Origin: Deltaproteobacteria bacterium | Lineage (GTDB): Bacteria; Desulfobacterota; GWC2-55-46 | DNA length: 9,177 nucleotides | Assembly (NCBI GenBank): GCA_030646655.1 | Contig: JAUSLB010000112.1 | Coordinates: 1 to 9,177 of the forward strand | Reading direction: 5' to 3' | Part shown: positions 6,879-9,177 of the stretch, in pieces | Layout: the number at the start of each line of letters is the position of its first letter | How positions within the stretch are numbered: position 1 is the stretch's first letter | Made by a program: the position numbers and the translations under genes | Notes under the pieces: model-generated | The model's database searches: none | What the model saw: the letters and a program-made list of their open reading frames with translations, nothing else | Told to the model about the DNA's origin: nothing

Positions 6879-8354
6879 CTACCTTTTAAGCTGGGGAAAG
6901 AGGATGACGTCCCGTATCGAAGGCGAGTTGGTGAGTATCATTACGAGCCTGTCTATCCCTATCCCCTCGCCGGCCGTAGGCGGCATGCCGTACTCAAGGG
7001 CCTTTACGAAGTCCTCGTCCATCTCGTGCGCCTCGACGTCGCCCGCGGCTTTTTCCTTTAACTGGCTTAAGAACCTCTCCTTCTGGTCGACCGGGTCGTT
7101 AAGCTCGGAGAAGGCGTTGGCTATCTCCCTGCCCATGACAAGGAGCTCGAACCTGTCAACGAGCGAAGGGTCTTTCTCGTTCTTCCTTGAAAGGGGCGAC
7201 ACATCGACAGGGTACTGGGTCACGAACGTAGGCTGGATGAACCTGTGCTCGGCTGCGGCCTCGAATATCTCCGTTATGATCTTCCCGTGGCTTAAGCCCT
7301 CGGGGATATTGAGGCCGAGCTCTTTTGAGAACTTAAGCGCCTTGTCTCTATCCGTGAATATCTCTTCAGGGGCCTTTGAGTATTTCAATACCGCCTCTTT
7401 TACGGTGATCCTCTGCCAGGGGGGGGTGAAATCAAGGGCAGTCCCCTGATAATCGATCTTTTTTGCGCCGTGCACCTCTTGGACAAGAGAGCTTATCATC
7501 TCCTCCGTAAGGTCCATCAGGTCTTCGTAAGTGGCGTATGACTGATAGAACTCCAGCATCGTGAACTCAGGGTTATGCTGGGTGGATATGCCCTCGTTCC
7601 TGAAGTTCCTGTTTATCTCGAATACCCGCTCGAGGCCGCCAACCACGAGCCTTTTTAGATAAAGCTCAGGGGCTATCCTCAGGCATAGCTCCATGCCTAA
7701 GGCGTTATGGAAGGTCTTAAACGGCTTGGCCGCCGCCCCTCCGGCTATGGGCTGGAGCATCGGGGTTTCGACCTCTATAAAATCCCTTGAGCAGAGGAAG
7801 TCCCTTAAATATTTTACTATCGCGGTCCTTTTTAAAAAGACGTCCTTTACCTCGGGGTTTACCATGAGATCCAGGTATCTCTGCCTGTACCGGGCCTCTA
7901 TATCGGTAAGCCCGTGCCACTTCTCAGGCAAAGGGTGCAGCCCTTTGGCAAGGAGCCTTAACCTCTTTGCCTCGACCGTAAGCTCGTTCGTGCGGGTCCT
8001 GAAGAGGGCGCCTTCCAGCCCGATGATGTCTCCCATGTCCATCGCCTTAAAAAGGCTATACGCCTCTTCGCCCACTATTTCCTTTTTTATGTATGCCTGA
8101 AGCCTGCCGGTCCTGTCCTTAACCTGTATGAAAGAGGCCTTGCCGAAATCCCTTATCGCCATTATCCGGCCGGCTATGGAAAGGCTTATATTCTTCGCCT
8201 CGAGGTCTTCTTTAGTAAGCTCGCCGAAGTCCTTTAAAACTTGCGCGCACTCAGCCGAGGGCTTAAAGTCGTTCGGGTAGGGGTTTACCCCGGCCTTCCT
8301 TAAATCCTCGAGCTTGGTCAGGCGCTGCTGGTACTCCACACTTTTCTCTTCCAC
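6879..8354 (-). CDS. lysS: Lysine--tRNA ligase, class II
   Basis: A 491-residue class II lysyl-tRNA synthetase of normal bacterial length. Residues 55-140 are the OB-fold anticodon-binding domain (ISLSIAGRIMAIRDFGKASF, then IQVKDRTGRLQAYIK). The catalytic core begins at YRQRYLDLM (156-164), with motif 1 around FIEVETPML (192-200), motif 2 as FRNEGISTQHNPEFTMLEFY (251-270) and motif 3 as GEGIGIDRLVMIL (462-474), whose arginine R469 contacts ATP. The enzyme charges tRNA-Lys in the cytoplasm. The start is GTG with AAGAGG 8 nt upstream and a good promoter about 70 nt upstream. Its role is unrelated to the envelope genes that follow, but lysS-lolC adjacency is a known arrangement in Geobacter-like bacteria (from memory). 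Only 55 bases without a terminator separate it from lolC/E, so readthrough into the Lol genes is likely. Confidence 0.97.
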   Translation of the reverse strand: MEEKSVEYQQRLTKLEDLRKAGVNPYPNDFKPSAECAQVLKDFGELTKEDLEAKNISLSIAGRIMAIRDFGKASFIQVKDRTGRLQAYIKKEIVGEEAYSLFKAMDMGDIIGLEGALFRTRTNELTVEAKRLRLLAKGLHPLPEKWHGLTDIEARYRQRYLDLMVNPEVKDVFLKRTAIVKYLRDFLCSRDFIEVETPMLQPIAGGAAAKPFKTFHNALGMELCLRIAPELYLKRLVVGGLERVFEINRNFRNEGISTQHNPEFTMLEFYQSYATYEDLMDLTEEMISSLVQEVHGAKKIDYQGTALDFTPPWQRITVKEAVLKYSKAPEEIFTDRDKALKFSKELGLNIPEGLSHGKIITEIFEAAAEHRFIQPTFVTQYPVDVSPLSRKNEKDPSLVDRFELLVMGREIANAFSELNDPVDQKERFLSQLKEKAAGDVEAHEMDEDFVKALEYGMPPTAGEGIGIDRLVMILTNSPSIRDVILFPQLKR

Positions 8355-8362
8355 AGTAAAGA

Positions 8363-8368
8363 CCTCTT
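8363..8368 (-). promoter_or_regulatory. Ribosome-binding site supporting the GTG start of lysS
   Basis: AAGAGG is read on the minus strand at 8368-8363, 8 nt before the GTG at 8354-8352. A second in-frame GTG five codons later has no comparable site, so the first GTG is preferred. Confidence 0.65.
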
Positions 8369-8423
8369 AAGGAATTCAATCGGTAAATTCAATAGTTATA
8401 AATACCGGACAGTAATGAATAAA

Positions 8424-8451
8424 ATTATCTTATTTAAACGGTTAAAGTCAA
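8424..8451 (-). promoter_or_regulatory. Sigma70-type promoter for lysS and probably the Lol genes
   Basis: On the minus strand, TTGACT (8451-8446) is followed after 16 bases by GATAAT (8429-8424): five of six matches to each consensus box with acceptable spacing, in AT-rich DNA. Transcription would start near 8417 and give a leader of roughly 60 nt before the lysS GTG. The leader contains a direct repeat (ATTGAATT on the minus strand, at 8393-8386 and 8380-8373) and a weak CGGTA/TACCG pairing, too slight to call a riboswitch or T-box. This is the best promoter-like sequence in the window. Confidence 0.65.
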
Positions 8452-8469
8452 GAGAAAAGGACTGATTTC

Positions 8470-8525
8470 AAGGGTTTGGAAGGGGTTTGGAAAGGAAAGT
8501 TTTATGAGGTGAGGGGGGTTTATAT
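8470..8525 (-). terminator. Candidate Rho-loading (rut-like) region after ald
   Basis: For 56 consecutive bases just after the ald stop the plus strand has no C, so the minus-strand transcript has no G, while about 24 of the 56 are C. Unstructured C-rich, G-poor RNA downstream of a stop codon is the known signature of Rho-loading sites. No hairpin with a U tract is present, which leaves Rho as the likely way to end the ald message. The stretch includes a direct repeat, GGGTTTGGAA on the plus strand at 8472-8481 and 8483-8492, 11 bp apart. It ends about 18 bp before the lysS -35 box. Composition is seen; function is inferred. Confidence 0.45.
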
Positions 8526-8531
8526 CCGATT

Positions 8532-9177
8532 TCAGGCAAGCGGCTGATACTCTTTTCCCAGCGCCTCGGCTACAGTCGGGTGGGTGACAGAGCCGTTATG
8601 GATGTTAACGCCCTTTTTTAAAGACGCATCCGCCCCTATCGCCCCCTTAAAGCCGAGCCGGGCAAGGGCCAACACATAGGGGAGTGTGGCGTTCGTCAGC
8701 GCGAAAGTCGAAGTCCTCGGCACGGCCCCAGGCATATTGGCTACGCCGTAATGTATTATGCCCTCGAACACGTAAATGGGGTTCGCGTGCGTCGTAGGGA
8801 CGATAGTCTCAACGCACCCGCCCTGATCAACCGAGACATCCACGATAACAGAGCCTTTTTTCATCATTGAGAGCATGCCGCGCGTTACTATCTTCGGCGT
8901 CCGTGCCCCCGGTATGTGGACAGCCCCTATAAGGAGGTCGGATTTTTTCAGGCACCCCTCGATGTTATGCGCATTTGAAATAAGCGTCTTAACGCCTGTT
9001 CCGAACATGTCCTCAAGATATCTAAGCTTATCAACCCTTGTATCGAGCACAGTCACCTCCGCCCCGAGGCCGACCGCTATCTTCGCGGCGTTAAACCCGA
9101 CAAAACCCGCTCCGAGAATGACGACCTCCCCGCGCTCCACCCCGGCAACCCCGCTTAGCAGTACCCCCCTTCCGCCG
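8532..9177 (-). CDS. ald: Alanine dehydrogenase, C-terminal part (cut by window edge)
   Basis: The open frame runs unbroken from the right edge for 214 codons to TGA, so the GTG at 9140 is an internal codon rather than the start; full-length enzymes have about 370 residues and the first 150 or so lie outside. The visible part opens with GGRGVLLSGVAGV, then the NAD-binding Rossmann loop GAGFVG (fragment residues 22-27) with D45 ending the second strand, which favours NAD over NADP. VDQGGCVET (116-124) carries the aspartate (D117) expected at the active site, and HYGVANMPGAVPRTS (142-156) and NATLPY are family signatures. The substrate lysine and histidine lie in the missing part. The enzyme interconverts L-alanine and pyruvate plus ammonia with NAD(H) in the cytoplasm. 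A rut-like stretch and the lysS promoter follow, so it is probably a separate transcription unit. Confidence 0.95.
   Translation of the reverse strand, partial: GGRGVLLSGVAGVERGEVVILGAGFVGFNAAKIAVGLGAEVTVLDTRVDKLRYLEDMFGTGVKTLISNAHNIEGCLKKSDLLIGAVHIPGARTPKIVTRGMLSMMKKGSVIVDVSVDQGGCVETIVPTTHANPIYVFEGIIHYGVANMPGAVPRTSTFALTNATLPYVLALARLGFKGAIGADASLKKGVNIHNGSVTHPTVAEALGKEYQPLA

Noticed and set aside
8355..8423. Riboswitch, T-box or L-box in the lysS leader
   Set aside because: The leader is only about 60 nt with one weak 5-bp pairing and no conserved T-box sequence or terminator/antiterminator pair.
8532..9140. Alanine dehydrogenase as a short 202-residue protein starting at 9140
   Set aside because: The frame continues upstream to the window edge with the conserved GGRGVLLSGV segment, so the GTG at 9140 is internal and the gene is simply cut by the window.

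Overview
Every recognisable gene in this window lies on the minus strand, so the biological reading direction runs from high to low coordinates. In that order: the C-terminal part of alanine dehydrogenase (ald, cut by the right edge); lysyl-tRNA synthetase (lysS); a LolC/LolE-family lipoprotein-release permease; a protein combining TPR-like helices with two cyclic-nucleotide-binding (CNB) domains; the LolD ATPase; BamA; the chaperone Skp/OmpH; and the first 69 codons of lpxD (cut by the left edge). There are no RNA genes, insertion sequences, CRISPR arrays or phage genes that I can see.

The genes describe a diderm bacterium with lipopolysaccharide, an outer-membrane Lol lipoprotein pathway and a BAM machine. 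The order lysS, lolC/E, lolD, bamA, skp, lpxD is, from memory, the order seen in Geobacter-like former Deltaproteobacteria (Desulfobacterota), and the LolC N-terminus and the extended BamA fit that group. The base composition is moderately GC-rich with much AGG, ATA and TTA codon use. I would place it as a Desulfobacterota-like lineage, possibly uncultured, without certainty.

Layout. 8532-9177 is ald. 8355-8531 is intergenic: it holds a 56-nt stretch whose minus-strand transcript has no G and is rich in C (a Rho-loading candidate after ald), followed at once by a good sigma70-type promoter reading into lysS. 6879-8354 is lysS, separated by 55 AT-rich bases from a tight three-gene block, lolC/E-CNB protein-lolD (gaps of 7 and 5 nt). 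3462-3682 is the longest gap, 221 bp, with an inverted 12-mer and 7-bp repeats upstream of bamA, which starts with TTG. bamA, skp and lpxD follow with gaps of 52 and 2 nt.

How the genes work together: LolC/E with LolD extracts lipoproteins from the inner membrane for delivery to the outer membrane; Skp escorts unfolded beta-barrel proteins across the periplasm; BamA inserts them; LpxD makes lipid A. The odd members are the TPR-CNB protein, placed so tightly between lolC/E and lolD that a nucleotide-dependent regulator of lipoprotein export is a fair hypothesis, and the extra TolB-N-like domain at the front of BamA. Most of the window is conserved housekeeping DNA; I do not see a complete new system beyond these two points.
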